Source: Hydrogenophaga sp. (GTDB lineage: Bacteria; Pseudomonadota; Gammaproteobacteria; Burkholderiales; Burkholderiaceae_C). From it: a stretch of DNA of 64,000 nt. The notes beneath the pieces were generated by a model, which saw only the letters and a program-made list of their open reading frames with translations, was not told where the DNA came from and did not search any database. Each line of letters starts with the position of its first letter. Within the stretch, counting starts at the first letter, position 1. The position numbers and the translations under genes were made by a program. The stretch covers positions 62,001 to 126,000 of the forward strand of contig NZ_JAILWB010000004.1 of NCBI RefSeq assembly GCF_025699295.1, written 5' to 3'. Shown piece after piece: positions 26,733-35,447 of the stretch.

Positions 26733-28172
26733 ATGAGCAGACCGATGTTCGACGAAATGAATGCCTCGCCCAGCGAGGTCAGGGCCCACTACCAGAACTA
26801 CGCGAAGTGGCTGGCGCAGCAGCCCGACGACGTCATGGCGGCGCGGCGCGAGGAAGCCGAGATGATCTTCCGGCGCGTCGGCATCACCTTTGCGGTGTAC
26901 GGCGCCAAGGACGAGGATGGCTCGGGCACCGAGCGCCTCATTCCCTTCGACCTGATTCCCCGCGTCATTCCCGCGCACGAATGGCAGAGCATGGAGGAAG
27001 GCCTGGTGCAGCGCGTCACCGCCCTCAACCGCTTCATCCACGACGTCTACCACGAGCAGGAGATCATCAAGGCCGGCATCGTCCCGGCCGACCAGATATT
27101 CCAGAACGCGCAGTTCCGCCCCGAGATGATGGGCGTGGACGTGCCGCACCAGGTCTATTCGCACATCTCTGGCGTGGACATCGTGCGCGCGCCGAATGCC
27201 GACGGCGTGGGCGAGTATTACGTGCTGGAGGACAACCTGCGCGTGCCCAGCGGCGTGAGCTACATGCTCGAAGACCGCAAGATGATGATGCGGCTCTTCC
27301 CCGAGCTCTTCGGTGAAAACCGCGTGGCACCGGTGGCGCATTACCCCGACCTGCTGCTCGAAACCCTGCGCGCCGTCAGCCCGGCGACCACGGCCGAGCC
27401 CACGGTGGTGGTGCTCACGCCCGGCATGTACAACAGCGCGTACTTCGAGCACGCCTTCCTGGCGCAGCAGATGGGCATCGAGCTGGTCGAGGGCCAGGAC
27501 CTGTTCGTCAAGGACAACTTCGTCTACATGCGCACCACGCGCGGTCCCCGGCGCGTGGACGTGATCTACCGCCGCGTCGACGACGACTTCCTCGACCCGT
27601 CCGTGTTCCGGCCCACCTCCACGCTGGGCTGCGAGGGCCTGCTTGGCGTGTACCGCAGCGGCAACGTGGCGATCTGCAATGCGGTGGGTACCGGCGTGGC
27701 CGACGACAAGTCGATCTACCCCTACGTGCCCAAGATGATCGAGTTCTACCTCGGGCAGAAGCCGATCCTGAACAACGTGCCCACCTACATGGGCCGCGAC
27801 GCCGAAGACCTCAAGTACATGCTGGCGCACATGAAGGACCTGGTGGTCAAGGAAGTGCACGGCGCCGGCGGCTACGGCATGCTGGTCGGACCGGCCTCCA
27901 CCCAGGCGGAGATCGAGGACTTCCGCAAGGCCGTGGTGGCCAACCCCGGCGGCTACATCGCCCAGCCCACCCTCTCGCTCTCGACCTGCCCGACCTACGT
28001 GCAAAGCGGCGTGGCGCCGCGCCACATCGACCTGCGGCCCTTCGTGCTCAGCGGCAAGGAAGTGCAGATGGTGCCCGGCGGCCTCACGCGCGTGGCGCTC
28101 AAGGCTGGCTCGCTGGTGGTCAACTCGTCGCAGGGCGGTGGTACCAAGGACACCTGGGTACTCGAAGACTGA
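26733..28172 (+). CDS. Circularly permuted type 2 ATP-grasp protein (stand-alone)
   Basis: The ATG at 26733 (MSRPMFDEMNAS), preceded by AGGAGA, gives 479 residues. Family segments include FAVYGAKDEDGSGTERLIPFDLIPRVI, HQVYSHISGVDIVRAPN, VLEDNLRVPSGVSYMLEDR, VVLTPGMYNSAYFEHAFLAQ, and VVKEVHGAGGYGMLVGP, the nucleotide-binding loop. It corresponds to the N-terminal half of the fusion at 16071-18734. It probably makes an amide bond on a peptide or protein substrate. The alpha-E gene follows after 19 bases, a two-gene operon. Unlike the first set it has no adjacent transglutaminase gene. Confidence 0.93.
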   Translation: MSRPMFDEMNASPSEVRAHYQNYAKWLAQQPDDVMAARREEAEMIFRRVGITFAVYGAKDEDGSGTERLIPFDLIPRVIPAHEWQSMEEGLVQRVTALNRFIHDVYHEQEIIKAGIVPADQIFQNAQFRPEMMGVDVPHQVYSHISGVDIVRAPNADGVGEYYVLEDNLRVPSGVSYMLEDRKMMMRLFPELFGENRVAPVAHYPDLLLETLRAVSPATTAEPTVVVLTPGMYNSAYFEHAFLAQQMGIELVEGQDLFVKDNFVYMRTTRGPRRVDVIYRRVDDDFLDPSVFRPTSTLGCEGLLGVYRSGNVAICNAVGTGVADDKSIYPYVPKMIEFYLGQKPILNNVPTYMGRDAEDLKYMLAHMKDLVVKEVHGAGGYGMLVGPASTQAEIEDFRKAVVANPGGYIAQPTLSLSTCPTYVQSGVAPRHIDLRPFVLSGKEVQMVPGGLTRVALKAGSLVVNSSQGGGTKDTWVLED

Positions 28173-28191
28173 TTGACCGAAGGGACACAAC

Positions 28192-29151
28192 ATGCTTTCG
28201 CGCACCGCCGACCACCTCTTCTGGATGTCCCGCTACACCGAGCGCGCGGAGAACACCGCCCGCATGCTCGACGTGAACTACCAGACCTCGCTGCTGCCGC
28301 AGTCCGCCGCCGTGGCCCAGGTGGGCTGGGAAGGTCTGCTCATCATCAGCGAGCTCATGCCGAGCTACACCGCCAAGTACGGCCAGGCCATCACGCCGCG
28401 CAACGTGATCGACTTCATGGTGCGCGACGAGGCCAACCCGTCGAGCATCTACACCTGCCTGAAGGCCGCGCGCGAGAACGCCCGCGCGGTGCGAGGCGCG
28501 CTCACCACCGAGTTCTGGGAAACGCAGAACCAGACCTGGCTCGAACTCAACCGCATGGTCAAGAGCAAGAACTTCGAGCGCGATCCGAGCGAGTTCTTCG
28601 AATGGGTCAAGTTCCGCTCGCACCTCTCGCGCGGCGTGGCCATCGGCACCATGCTGCAGGACGAAGCGTTCCACTTCTACCGCATGGGCACCTTCCTGGA
28701 GCGCGCGGACAACACGGCGCGCCTGCTCGACGTCAAGTTCCACGCCGTGCACAGCGACTTCTTCGGCGCCGCCAGCGAGCTGGATCAGGAATACGACTTC
28801 TACCACTGGAGCGCCATCCTGCGCTGCGTCAGCGGCTTCGAGGTCTACCGCAAGGTCTACCGCGACGTGATCACGCCCGAGCGCGTGGCCGAGTTGCTGA
28901 TCCTGCGCGCCGATATGCCGCGCAGCCTGGCCGCCAGCCTGAACGAAGTGGTCAACAACCTCGCCGTGGTGTCCAACGAGCACTCGGCCGAAACCCTGCG
29001 GCGCGCCGGCAAGCTCAAGGCCGACCTGCAGTACGCGCGCATCGACGAGATCCTCTCGACCGGTCTGCACGCCTTCCTGACGCAGTTCCTGGACCGGGTG
29101 AACGAACTCGGCGGGCGCATCAGCCAGGACTTCCTGGTGCCCTCGCACTGA
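28192..29151 (+). CDS. Alpha-E domain protein
   Basis: The 319-residue, all-helical product begins with the family signature MLSRTADHLFWMSRYTERAE and carries a second copy-like segment FYRMGTFLERADNTARLLDV near residue 160. The function of alpha-E is unknown; it always travels with circularly permuted ATP-grasp ligases and often transglutaminases. It matches the C-terminal third of the fusion protein at 16071-18734. No signal peptide or membrane segment. A perfect hairpin follows its stop codon. Confidence 0.93.
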   Translation: MLSRTADHLFWMSRYTERAENTARMLDVNYQTSLLPQSAAVAQVGWEGLLIISELMPSYTAKYGQAITPRNVIDFMVRDEANPSSIYTCLKAARENARAVRGALTTEFWETQNQTWLELNRMVKSKNFERDPSEFFEWVKFRSHLSRGVAIGTMLQDEAFHFYRMGTFLERADNTARLLDVKFHAVHSDFFGAASELDQEYDFYHWSAILRCVSGFEVYRKVYRDVITPERVAELLILRADMPRSLAASLNEVVNNLAVVSNEHSAETLRRAGKLKADLQYARIDEILSTGLHAFLTQFLDRVNELGGRISQDFLVPSH

Positions 29152-29155
29152 GCCC

Positions 29156-29178
29156 GGCCACCGGCTCAGCCGGTGGCC
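29156..29178. terminator. Hairpin shared by convergent alpha-E and LysR genes
   Basis: Perfect 10-base arms (GGCCACCGGC/GCCGGTGGCC) enclose a 3-base loop TCA, which is itself the stop codon of the LysR gene on the minus strand. The right arm codes for the last residues of the regulator. On the plus strand only TT follows, so intrinsic termination is possible but not strong. Confidence 0.5.
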
Positions 29179-30029
29179 TTCAGTGTCTGCACCATCAGTT
29201 CGAACAGCGCATCCACCGCCTTCAAGGCGCGCGAGGCCTGGCTGCGGTACAGCGCCACGTCCATCGAGGCCAGTGCCGGCAGGCCCTGGCGTTCACCGAG
29301 GATGGCGAGGTGCGCCGGCACGCTGCAGCGTGTGAGCACGGCCACCGCCAGGCCACTTTCCACCGCCGCAAGCTGCCCCGCCAGGCTCGAGCTGTTGTAG
29401 ACCACGCGGTGGGCGCGCCGCTGCGCGGTGAGCGCCGCGATGGTCGCACGGCGCGCCAGGCTGGTGGCCTCGTACACCGCGATCGGCAACGCATCGCGCC
29501 GCCAGACCTCGAACTGCGGGGCGCCCACCCACACCAGCGGCTCCTGGAACAGCAGCGTGCCGCGCGTGGCCTTGTCGCGCGAGACCAGGGCGATGTCGAT
29601 CTCGCCGCGCTGCACCCGGGGAATGAGCGCGGTCGACTGTTCGCAGTTGAGTTCGATCTCCACGCCCACGTGGCGGCTGGCGTAGCTGCGCAGCACCGGC
29701 GTGAGGTACTTGCCGGCGTAGTCGTCCGGCACGCCCAGGCGCACGCGGCCCGACAGCACCGGCCCGTGCAGCGCCTCCAGGGCCTCGCTGTGCAGGGCCA
29801 GCATGCGCCGCGCATGGACCAGCAGCTCGGTGCCGGTGGGCGTGAGTTCGAGGTGGCGCGGGCCGCGCAGCAGCACCGCGCGTCCCACCGCGTCTTCCAG
29901 CTTGCGGATTTGCATGCTCACCGCGGGCTGCGAGCGGTGCACCAGCGGCGCGGCCGCCGACAGCGAGCCACCGTCCACCACGGCGACGAAGGCGCGCAGC
30001 CAGTCGAGCTGCAGGTCGGTATGGGTCAT
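29166..30029 (-). CDS. LysR-type transcriptional regulator
   Basis: The 287-residue product has an N-terminal winged helix (residues about 5-65: LRAFVAVVDGGSLSAAAPLVHRSQPAVSMQIRKLE) and a LysR substrate-binding domain. It reads away from a DMT transporter gene across an 84-base gap that contains a 19-base perfect-arm palindrome, so it most likely controls that exporter and itself in response to a small ligand. Ligand unknown. Confidence 0.93.
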   Translation of the reverse strand: MTHTDLQLDWLRAFVAVVDGGSLSAAAPLVHRSQPAVSMQIRKLEDAVGRAVLLRGPRHLELTPTGTELLVHARRMLALHSEALEALHGPVLSGRVRLGVPDDYAGKYLTPVLRSYASRHVGVEIELNCEQSTALIPRVQRGEIDIALVSRDKATRGTLLFQEPLVWVGAPQFEVWRRDALPIAVYEATSLARRATIAALTAQRRAHRVVYNSSSLAGQLAAVESGLAVAVLTRCSVPAHLAILGERQGLPALASMDVALYRSQASRALKAVDALFELMVQTLKATG

Positions 30030-30039
30030 GGCACCTCGA

Positions 30040-30058
30040 TCATTCGTTTATCGAATGA
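30040..30058. promoter_or_regulatory. Candidate LysR operator between divergent genes
   Basis: TCATTCGTTTATCGAATGA has perfect 7-base arms around a 5-base centre, the dyad form with an ATTCG-N5-CGAAT core typical of LysR recognition sites. It lies 10 bases before the regulator start and about 55 bases before the transporter start. Confidence 0.55.
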
Positions 30059-30113
30059 GATGGATTCTATTTATCCGCTGTACAGAGCCCGTGTGCCGGC
30101 CGACCATCGGTGC

Positions 30114-31043
30114 ATGAACACGTCCGTCTCGTTGCCTGCCACCGCCACCGCCGACATCCACTCCGCGCGCGAGCGCAGCGGCCTGTGGCTGATGGTCGCG
30201 GGCGGTGCGGTGCTCGGCACGCTGGGCATCTTTCTGGAGGAGGCGGGCCAGAGCCCTTTCATGGCCGTGTGGTTCCGCTGCGCCTTCGGCCTGCTTGCGC
30301 TCACCGCCTGGTTCGCCGTCACCCGCCGCTGGAGCGAGCTCAGGCTGATCGGCACGGCGCGCGTGGCGGCGGTGAGCGCCGGCGTGCTCGCGGTGGTCAA
30401 CTGGCTGCTGTTCTTCGAGGCCATAGCCCGCACCTCCATCGGCGTGGCCACCGTCGTCGTGCACGTGCAGCCCTTTCTGGTGATGGCCTTTGGCGCCTGG
30501 TGGTGGAAGGAGCGCATCAGCCGCTCGCAAGGCATGGCCGCACTGGCCGCGCTGACCGGCCTGGCGCTGGCCTCGGGCTGGCTCGATGGCGCCCTGAACG
30601 GCGTGGGCGGGTCGTCCCGCTACCTCTGGGGCATCGCGCTGGCCCTGCTCAACTCGGTGGGCTATGCCGCGCTCACCCTCATCGCGCTGCGCGCGCGCGG
30701 CGTGAGCCCGCTTGCGCTGGCCTGGTGGCAATGCGCGGTGGGCGCTGTGGTGCTGGTGTGGTGGCCGCTCTCGCAGGGCTGGCCCGCCTTCGGGCCGGCG
30801 TGGGCGTGGCTGGCCGGGCTCGGTGCGATTCACACGGGCCTGGCCTACGTGGTGCTCTATGCCGGCGTGGCGCGCCTGGGCGCCGGGCGGGTCGCCGCAC
30901 TGCAGTTCGTCTACCCGGCGACCGCGGTGGCGGTGGAGTGGCTGGTGTATGGCCGGGCTTTGAGCGCGAGCCAGTTGCTCGGCGTGGTGGTGATGCTGGT
31001 GGCCCTCGTGGCGGTGGGCACCGAGCGCTCGCGCAGGGCCTGA
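30114..31043 (+). CDS. DMT-superfamily transporter (EamA family)
   Basis: The ATG at 30114 (MNTSVSLPATATADIH) gives 309 residues with ten predicted membrane helices in two EamA repeats; the 956-residue track frame is mostly shadow of other genes. The first repeat starts GLWLMVAGGAVLGTLGIFLEE and the second GSSRYLWGIALALLNSVGYA. Family members export amino acids or metabolites through the inner membrane. The divergent LysR gene suggests inducible expression. Confidence 0.9.
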   Translation: MNTSVSLPATATADIHSARERSGLWLMVAGGAVLGTLGIFLEEAGQSPFMAVWFRCAFGLLALTAWFAVTRRWSELRLIGTARVAAVSAGVLAVVNWLLFFEAIARTSIGVATVVVHVQPFLVMAFGAWWWKERISRSQGMAALAALTGLALASGWLDGALNGVGGSSRYLWGIALALLNSVGYAALTLIALRARGVSPLALAWWQCAVGAVVLVWWPLSQGWPAFGPAWAWLAGLGAIHTGLAYVVLYAGVARLGAGRVAALQFVYPATAVAVEWLVYGRALSASQLLGVVVMLVALVAVGTERSRRA

Positions 31044-31123
31044 CGGCCGCAAAAACCCGCCCCGCTGGTCGCAAAAGTCACGGACGGCCGCCGCCTGCGG
31101 CCGGGGAGGTGGCCAAATCGAAC

Positions 31124-31129
31124 TATGCT
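31124..31129 (+). promoter_or_regulatory. -10-like element before the orphan gene at 31201
   Basis: TATGCT occurs 72 bases before the start codon, just ahead of a leader hairpin; the same hexamer precedes the ATP-grasp gene at 26733. Confidence 0.3.
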
Positions 31130-31136
31130 GCCCTTC

Positions 31137-31171
31137 GGGCGGGCGCCGGAGCCTCCAGGACTGGCCCGCCC
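31137..31171 (+). promoter_or_regulatory. Leader hairpin before the orphan gene
   Basis: Perfect 8-base arms GGGCGGGC and GCCCGCCC flank 19 bases. With a start site near 31135 this would sit at the 5' end of the mRNA, about 30 bases before the start codon, and could protect the mRNA or act in regulation. No U-tract follows. Confidence 0.3.
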
Positions 31172-31200
31172 ACGAAGAAGATGCCATCACCGGAGGCGAC

Positions 31201-32142
31201 ATGGCCAGCGATCTCGACACGGTAAGGGTGCTGCGCGCCCTGTTCAACGACATGCCCCGGGCACCCCAGGGCCTCTCGCCCGAGGAAACCATGGCCTGGG
31301 TCCAGCGCTCGATGGGCGATTACGCGGGCGGCGACATGGCCTACATGCTCGAACACATCACGCGCAGTTCCATGCTCGACATCGTGCTGCGCCTGCGCGA
31401 GGACGGCTACCTCAAGAACGACGCTGCCTTCACCGAAACCGTGGACCTGCTCTCCACCCCTGAAGGCCGCAAGACCTTCATGGACCGCTGCATCCAGGCG
31501 CAGAAGAGCGCCGACGCCACCTCGCGCCTGATCCACCGTGCCAAACGCTCGTGGACCGACCCGCTGCCCCTGTTCAGTTCCGACCCCGGCACCCTCGAGC
31601 GCTTCGTGCGCGGCGAGCTCTCGGGCCCCGGCCCGCTGTACGCCGAGTACCAGGCGCGCGAGGACGTGCGTGAAGTCGGCGTACTCGCGCAGGCGCCCGA
31701 CGGCATCCACGAGTTTTCCTGGGGCTTCGTCGTCGAGGACCAGGGCGCCTGGGTGTTCTATCTCGCCGACGTCTGGCGCCGCGGCACTGTGGGCTGCTTC
31801 GACCGCTTCCTGAGCGCCTGGCAGCAGATGACGCAGGTGGACATCGTGGCCACCACGCCCGCCGCACCCGCACGGGAAGGCCAGGACAGCGGCAACGACA
31901 GCCACGACGGCAGCAGCGCCCAGGCGCTGGCCGGCCTGCCCCCTGTGCCCACGGGTCTGCTCATGGAAGACGGCATCGCCACCTTCAGCAGCCTCTCGCT
32001 GCAGGCTGCCGGCCCCATGAACCGCCCCGAACTGCGCCGCTGGATCGGCGAGGTTTTCATCGACCGCATGCTGCCGACCATGGCCGCGCGGGTAGTGGAT
32101 GCCGACTACGACTTTCCGCTGGTGGGAGTGTCGGCGCATTGA
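31201..32142 (+). CDS. Unrecognised 313-residue protein
   Basis: I recognise no family. The N-terminal half (residues about 1-110) is helical, with MASDLDTVRVLRALFNDMPR and ARG-type charged helices. The middle (about 115-220) looks beta-rich with many aromatic residues (GVLAQAPDGIHEFSWGFVV, GAWVFYLADVWRRG). A low-complexity linker (about 220-245, Ala/Gly/Asp/Ser-rich) leads to a short C-terminal helical part. No signal peptide or membrane span. It stands alone, with its own promoter-like sequence and leader hairpin, and converges on mltB. Confidence 0.75.
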   Translation: MASDLDTVRVLRALFNDMPRAPQGLSPEETMAWVQRSMGDYAGGDMAYMLEHITRSSMLDIVLRLREDGYLKNDAAFTETVDLLSTPEGRKTFMDRCIQAQKSADATSRLIHRAKRSWTDPLPLFSSDPGTLERFVRGELSGPGPLYAEYQAREDVREVGVLAQAPDGIHEFSWGFVVEDQGAWVFYLADVWRRGTVGCFDRFLSAWQQMTQVDIVATTPAAPAREGQDSGNDSHDGSSAQALAGLPPVPTGLLMEDGIATFSSLSLQAAGPMNRPELRRWIGEVFIDRMLPTMAARVVDADYDFPLVGVSAH

Positions 32143-32173
32143 GGTCGTTGAAGGCCTGCGGGAGGTATGCGCG

Positions 32174-33274
32174 TCAACGCTCCCCCATCATTTGCCGCAC
32201 CGTTTCCCCCAGTTCGATCACCGCCAGCGCGTAGTAGCTGCTCCAGTTGTAGCGTGTGACCACATAGAAGTTCTGTGTGCCTGCGATGTAGGTCGACGGT
32301 GCACTGGCGTTTTGCAGTTCCACCAGGGCGAGCGGGCCGCTGTGCTGCGGTGCCAGGGGGCTTTCGATCAGCACGCCCTTTTTGTTGAAGGTTTCCACGC
32401 TGAAGCTGGGCAGGATGTCCGGCGCGAGCAGGGTGGCCAGGTCCTGCGGGCTCTGGTTGGGGTCGAAGCGCACGGGGTAGTGCGTGGGCAGGCCGGGTTG
32501 CCAGCCGAAGGCCTTGAAGTAGTTGGCGACCGAGCCGATCACGTCGGCCTGGCTGTTGAACAGGTCGACCTTGTCGTCAGCGTCGAAGTCGATGGCGTAT
32601 TTCGTCCAGCTGCTGGGCATGAACTGGGGCCAGCCCATGGCGCCGGCGTAGCTGCCCAGGTAGCTCGCGGGGTCGGTGCCGGTGCGTTCGGCCAGGCTCA
32701 GGAACTGTTCGAGTTCGCTCCGGAAGAATTCGGTGCGGGTCGCTGCGCGCGGGTGGCTGCCGGGAAAGTCGAACGAAAGCGTGGCGAGCGCGTCGATGAC
32801 GCGAAAGTTGCCGGTGTACCGGCCGTACAGCGACTCCACGCCTATCACCCCCACGATGAGGCTGGCGGGGACACCGTACTCGGCCTCGGCACGCGCGAGT
32901 GCCTCGCGGTTGTCTTCCCAGAAGCGCTGGCCGGCGCGCAGGCGCACGGGTTCGATGAAGCGCGCGCGGTAGGCGGCCCAGTTCTTGGGAGTGCCGCTTG
33001 GCGCGGGCTGCATGAGGCGGATGACGGCGGGGATGCGCTGTGCGGCACCGAGCTGCCGGCGCACCCAGGTGGGGTCAAGGTTGCGGCGCTCGGCCATGTC
33101 GCTGGCGAAGGCCATCGCGGCCTCGCTCTGTGCGTAGTTGAAGGCCGCTGCGGCGGGCGAGGCGCCTGGCCGCGTTTTGGCGGGCGACTGCGCGAGGGCG
33201 GTGGTGGCGCCGGCAAGGCTCAGCAGGCTGGTGGCGAAGAGGGCGAGGGCGCTGCGCGGGAGGCAAATGGACAT
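32174..33274 (-). CDS. mltB: Lytic murein transglycosylase B
   Basis: The start at 33274 (MSICLPRSALALF) gives 366 residues with a Sec signal ending near ALAQS; there is no lipobox cysteine, so unlike Escherichia coli MltB it is probably soluble in the periplasm. The catalytic glutamate lies in VIGVESLYGRYTG, followed by LATLSFDFPGSHPRAATRTEFF, SYAGAMGWPQFMPSSW and the end of the domain. It cleaves glycan strands of peptidoglycan, leaving 1,6-anhydromuramic ends. It follows the TgpA-like gene by 13 bases and closes the MoxR envelope operon. Confidence 0.92.
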   Translation of the reverse strand: MSICLPRSALALFATSLLSLAGATTALAQSPAKTRPGASPAAAAFNYAQSEAAMAFASDMAERRNLDPTWVRRQLGAAQRIPAVIRLMQPAPSGTPKNWAAYRARFIEPVRLRAGQRFWEDNREALARAEAEYGVPASLIVGVIGVESLYGRYTGNFRVIDALATLSFDFPGSHPRAATRTEFFRSELEQFLSLAERTGTDPASYLGSYAGAMGWPQFMPSSWTKYAIDFDADDKVDLFNSQADVIGSVANYFKAFGWQPGLPTHYPVRFDPNQSPQDLATLLAPDILPSFSVETFNKKGVLIESPLAPQHSGPLALVELQNASAPSTYIAGTQNFYVVTRYNWSSYYALAVIELGETVRQMMGER

Positions 33275-33287
33275 TCGGGGGATGGGT

Positions 33288-35321
33288 TCAACGGGACGGT
33301 GTGGAATTTCGGGGCCAGGCCAGTTGCCGGAATTCGCTTTGCAGTGTGGCCAGGGTGTTCGTGCCCGGCGTGGCGGGGCGACCGTAGCGCTGGGCTTCGA
33401 GCCGGATGAGCCATTGTGCAATGCGTTGCGCTGCGGCGTTGCTGCCGCCCCAGTGTTGCCGCACGCGCTGCGCGAGTTCGCGCGGCGGGGTGTGCTCGGC
33501 GCTGTCCACGCCCAGGGCCCTGAGTTTCTGGCGCGCGCGGCGCAGCAGGCGCAGCCAGGGGTCGTGCTGCTGACGTTCCCACAGGGTCCAGGCCGCTCCG
33601 AGCAGACTCACGATCACCACCACGCCGATGAGGACGTAGGCCAGATCGGTCCAGCTCGGGGATTTGAAGCCGAGGTTGCGCAGCAGGTCGAGCTGGCTGC
33701 CCTGGGTGTAGTTCAGCACCCACTGGTTCCAGCTGTTGTTGAGGGCTTCCCAGGCGGCGCGCAGCTGGGCCGACAGGTTGGGCGTGAGGTTGCGGATCGC
33801 GCCGGCGATGGCACCTTCAGGTGCGCTCAGGCGCTCGAACGCGCCGATGCGCCCGGGCGCCACGGCCGAGGTGGGGTCCACCCGCACCCAGCCCTGGCCG
33901 GCCAGCCAGACCTCGGTCCAGGCGTGGGCGTCGCGCTGGCGCACCGTCCAGTAGCCGTCCAGCCCGTTGAGCTCGCCACCCTGGTAGCCGGTGACGATGC
34001 GCGCGGGGATGTCGAGCGCGCGCATGAGGATGACGAAGCTGCTGGCGATGTGTTCGCAGAAACCCGCGCGAACGTCGAACCAGAATTCGTCGGCGGTGTC
34101 GCGCCCGTACACGCCGGGCGAGAGCGTGTAGCTGTAGCCGCCGGTGCGCAGGCGCTCCATCACCGCCTGGACGAGGCGGGCGTTGGCGTCGGCGCCCGTG
34201 CCATGCTCGCGCCGCAGCTGCTGCGCGAGCGCCAGCGTGCGCGGGTTGTAGCCCGGCGGCAGGGCCACGTGGTCCTGCAGGGCCACGCTGGGTTCGAGCG
34301 GGCCGTGGCGGAAGGTGGTGTGGCTTTCGGCGCGGTAGCGCACCAGGCTGTTCATGGGCCGGTTGGTGACCCACTGCAGGTCGTCGTTCATGCGCACGCG
34401 CGTGCCCGGCACTTCGGGCGCCTGTGTGGCCGCCTCGAGCAGGAACAGCCAGGGCCGGCGGTGCGGCTCCATGGTCACCTCGTAGCGCACGGGATCGCCC
34501 GCCACGCTCAGGTTGGCCGCCAGGCTCAGGCGCGCCGGGAATTCGGAGCGCACCGGGCGCCATTCGACACCGTCGAAATCGCTCAGCACCGGCCCGCGAA
34601 AGTACAGCTGGCTCTGGGGGGGCGGCGCGTCGTCGAAGCGCAGGCGCAGCGCGATGCTGTCGTCGAGCACCAGCTCGGCGATCTGGCCCACGCGCATCTC
34701 GCCCGAGAGGCCGCTGCGCCCGGTGTCGGACTGGGAAGGAACGCCCCACAGCGGCGCCAGGCGCGGAAAAAGCAGGAACAGCACCAGCATGATCGGCGCG
34801 CCCATGGCGGCCATGCCGGCGGCGATGCGCGCGGCTTGCGCGAGCGAAGGCCGGCCCACCGGCATGTGGGCGTTGACCAGCGCGGTGAGCAGGCCCAGCA
34901 GCGCCACCAGGATGCCGGCCGCGGTGGGCAGGGACTGCGAGTAGAAGAAGTGCGTGAGCAGGGTGAAGAAGGCGAGGAAGAAGATTACGAAGGCGTCGCG
35001 TCGCGCTCGCATCTCCAGCGTCTTGAGTGTCAGAAGCACGACGATGAGCGTGACGCCGGCATCCTGGCCCAGCACGGTGCCGTGGGTGGCCCAGGTGGCC
35101 AGCAGCGTGAGCAGCAGCAGGCCCAGGCGCCATGGCCAGCCCGGCAGCGGCAGGCCGCGCAGCGCCAGCACGGCACGCCAGACCAGCACGCCCGCGGTGA
35201 GCGCGCTGCACCACCACGGAACGTGGCCCACCTGCATGCCGACCACCCAGGCGACGACCACGAGCAGGAAGAGCGCGTCGCGCGTCTCGCGGGGCAGGGA
35301 AGACAGTGACAGGGCAGCCAT
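33288..35321 (-). CDS. TgpA-like membrane transglutaminase (DUF3488/DUF4129)
   Basis: The ATG at 35321 (MAALSLSSLPRETRD) gives 677 residues. Several N-terminal membrane spans (about 20-180, DUF3488) precede a periplasmic transglutaminase core with Cys in DVRAGFCEHIASSF, His in RDAHAWTEVWL and Asp in VRVDPTSAVAPG. A further membrane span near 560 (LAYVLIGVVVIVSLLGAA) leads to a cytoplasmic C-terminal DUF4129 domain. TgpA of Pseudomonas aeruginosa is essential for viability, so a cell-envelope role is likely. It lies in the MoxR-DUF58-TgpA-MltB operon, 126 bases after the DUF58 gene with a GC repeat between. Confidence 0.93.
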   Translation of the reverse strand: MAALSLSSLPRETRDALFLLVVVAWVVGMQVGHVPWWCSALTAGVLVWRAVLALRGLPLPGWPWRLGLLLLTLLATWATHGTVLGQDAGVTLIVVLLTLKTLEMRARRDAFVIFFLAFFTLLTHFFYSQSLPTAAGILVALLGLLTALVNAHMPVGRPSLAQAARIAAGMAAMGAPIMLVLFLLFPRLAPLWGVPSQSDTGRSGLSGEMRVGQIAELVLDDSIALRLRFDDAPPPQSQLYFRGPVLSDFDGVEWRPVRSEFPARLSLAANLSVAGDPVRYEVTMEPHRRPWLFLLEAATQAPEVPGTRVRMNDDLQWVTNRPMNSLVRYRAESHTTFRHGPLEPSVALQDHVALPPGYNPRTLALAQQLRREHGTGADANARLVQAVMERLRTGGYSYTLSPGVYGRDTADEFWFDVRAGFCEHIASSFVILMRALDIPARIVTGYQGGELNGLDGYWTVRQRDAHAWTEVWLAGQGWVRVDPTSAVAPGRIGAFERLSAPEGAIAGAIRNLTPNLSAQLRAAWEALNNSWNQWVLNYTQGSQLDLLRNLGFKSPSWTDLAYVLIGVVVIVSLLGAAWTLWERQQHDPWLRLLRRARQKLRALGVDSAEHTPPRELAQRVRQHWGGSNAAAQRIAQWLIRLEAQRYGRPATPGTNTLATLQSEFRQLAWPRNSTPSR

Positions 35322-35397
35322 GTCAGAGCACGCGACGGAGCGAGGTGGCACATGCCAGGGCAGCCGTGGAACTGGCTTCGCCAGGCCACAGGCTGCG

Positions 35398-35447
35398 TCT
35401 CCCTCCCGCAGGAGAGGGGGAAGACGCGAAGCGGCGCAGGGGGTGTT
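35398..35447 (-). repeat. Intergenic GC-rich repeat, copy B
   Basis: On the minus strand it begins GAAACACCCCCTGCGCCGCT immediately after the DUF58 stop codon and includes CTCTCC/GGAGGG arms. It shares the CACCCCC-GC-GC-CTTCGC core with copies A and C. It occupies most of the gap inside the MoxR operon and could attenuate or process the mRNA between the DUF58 and TgpA genes. Confidence 0.5.

Noticed and set aside
28173-30113. First 647 residues of the 956-residue ORF ending in the DMT transporter
   Set aside because: This part is a frame-shifted shadow of the alpha-E gene and then the antisense of the LysR gene; only the part from 30114 is a membrane transporter.
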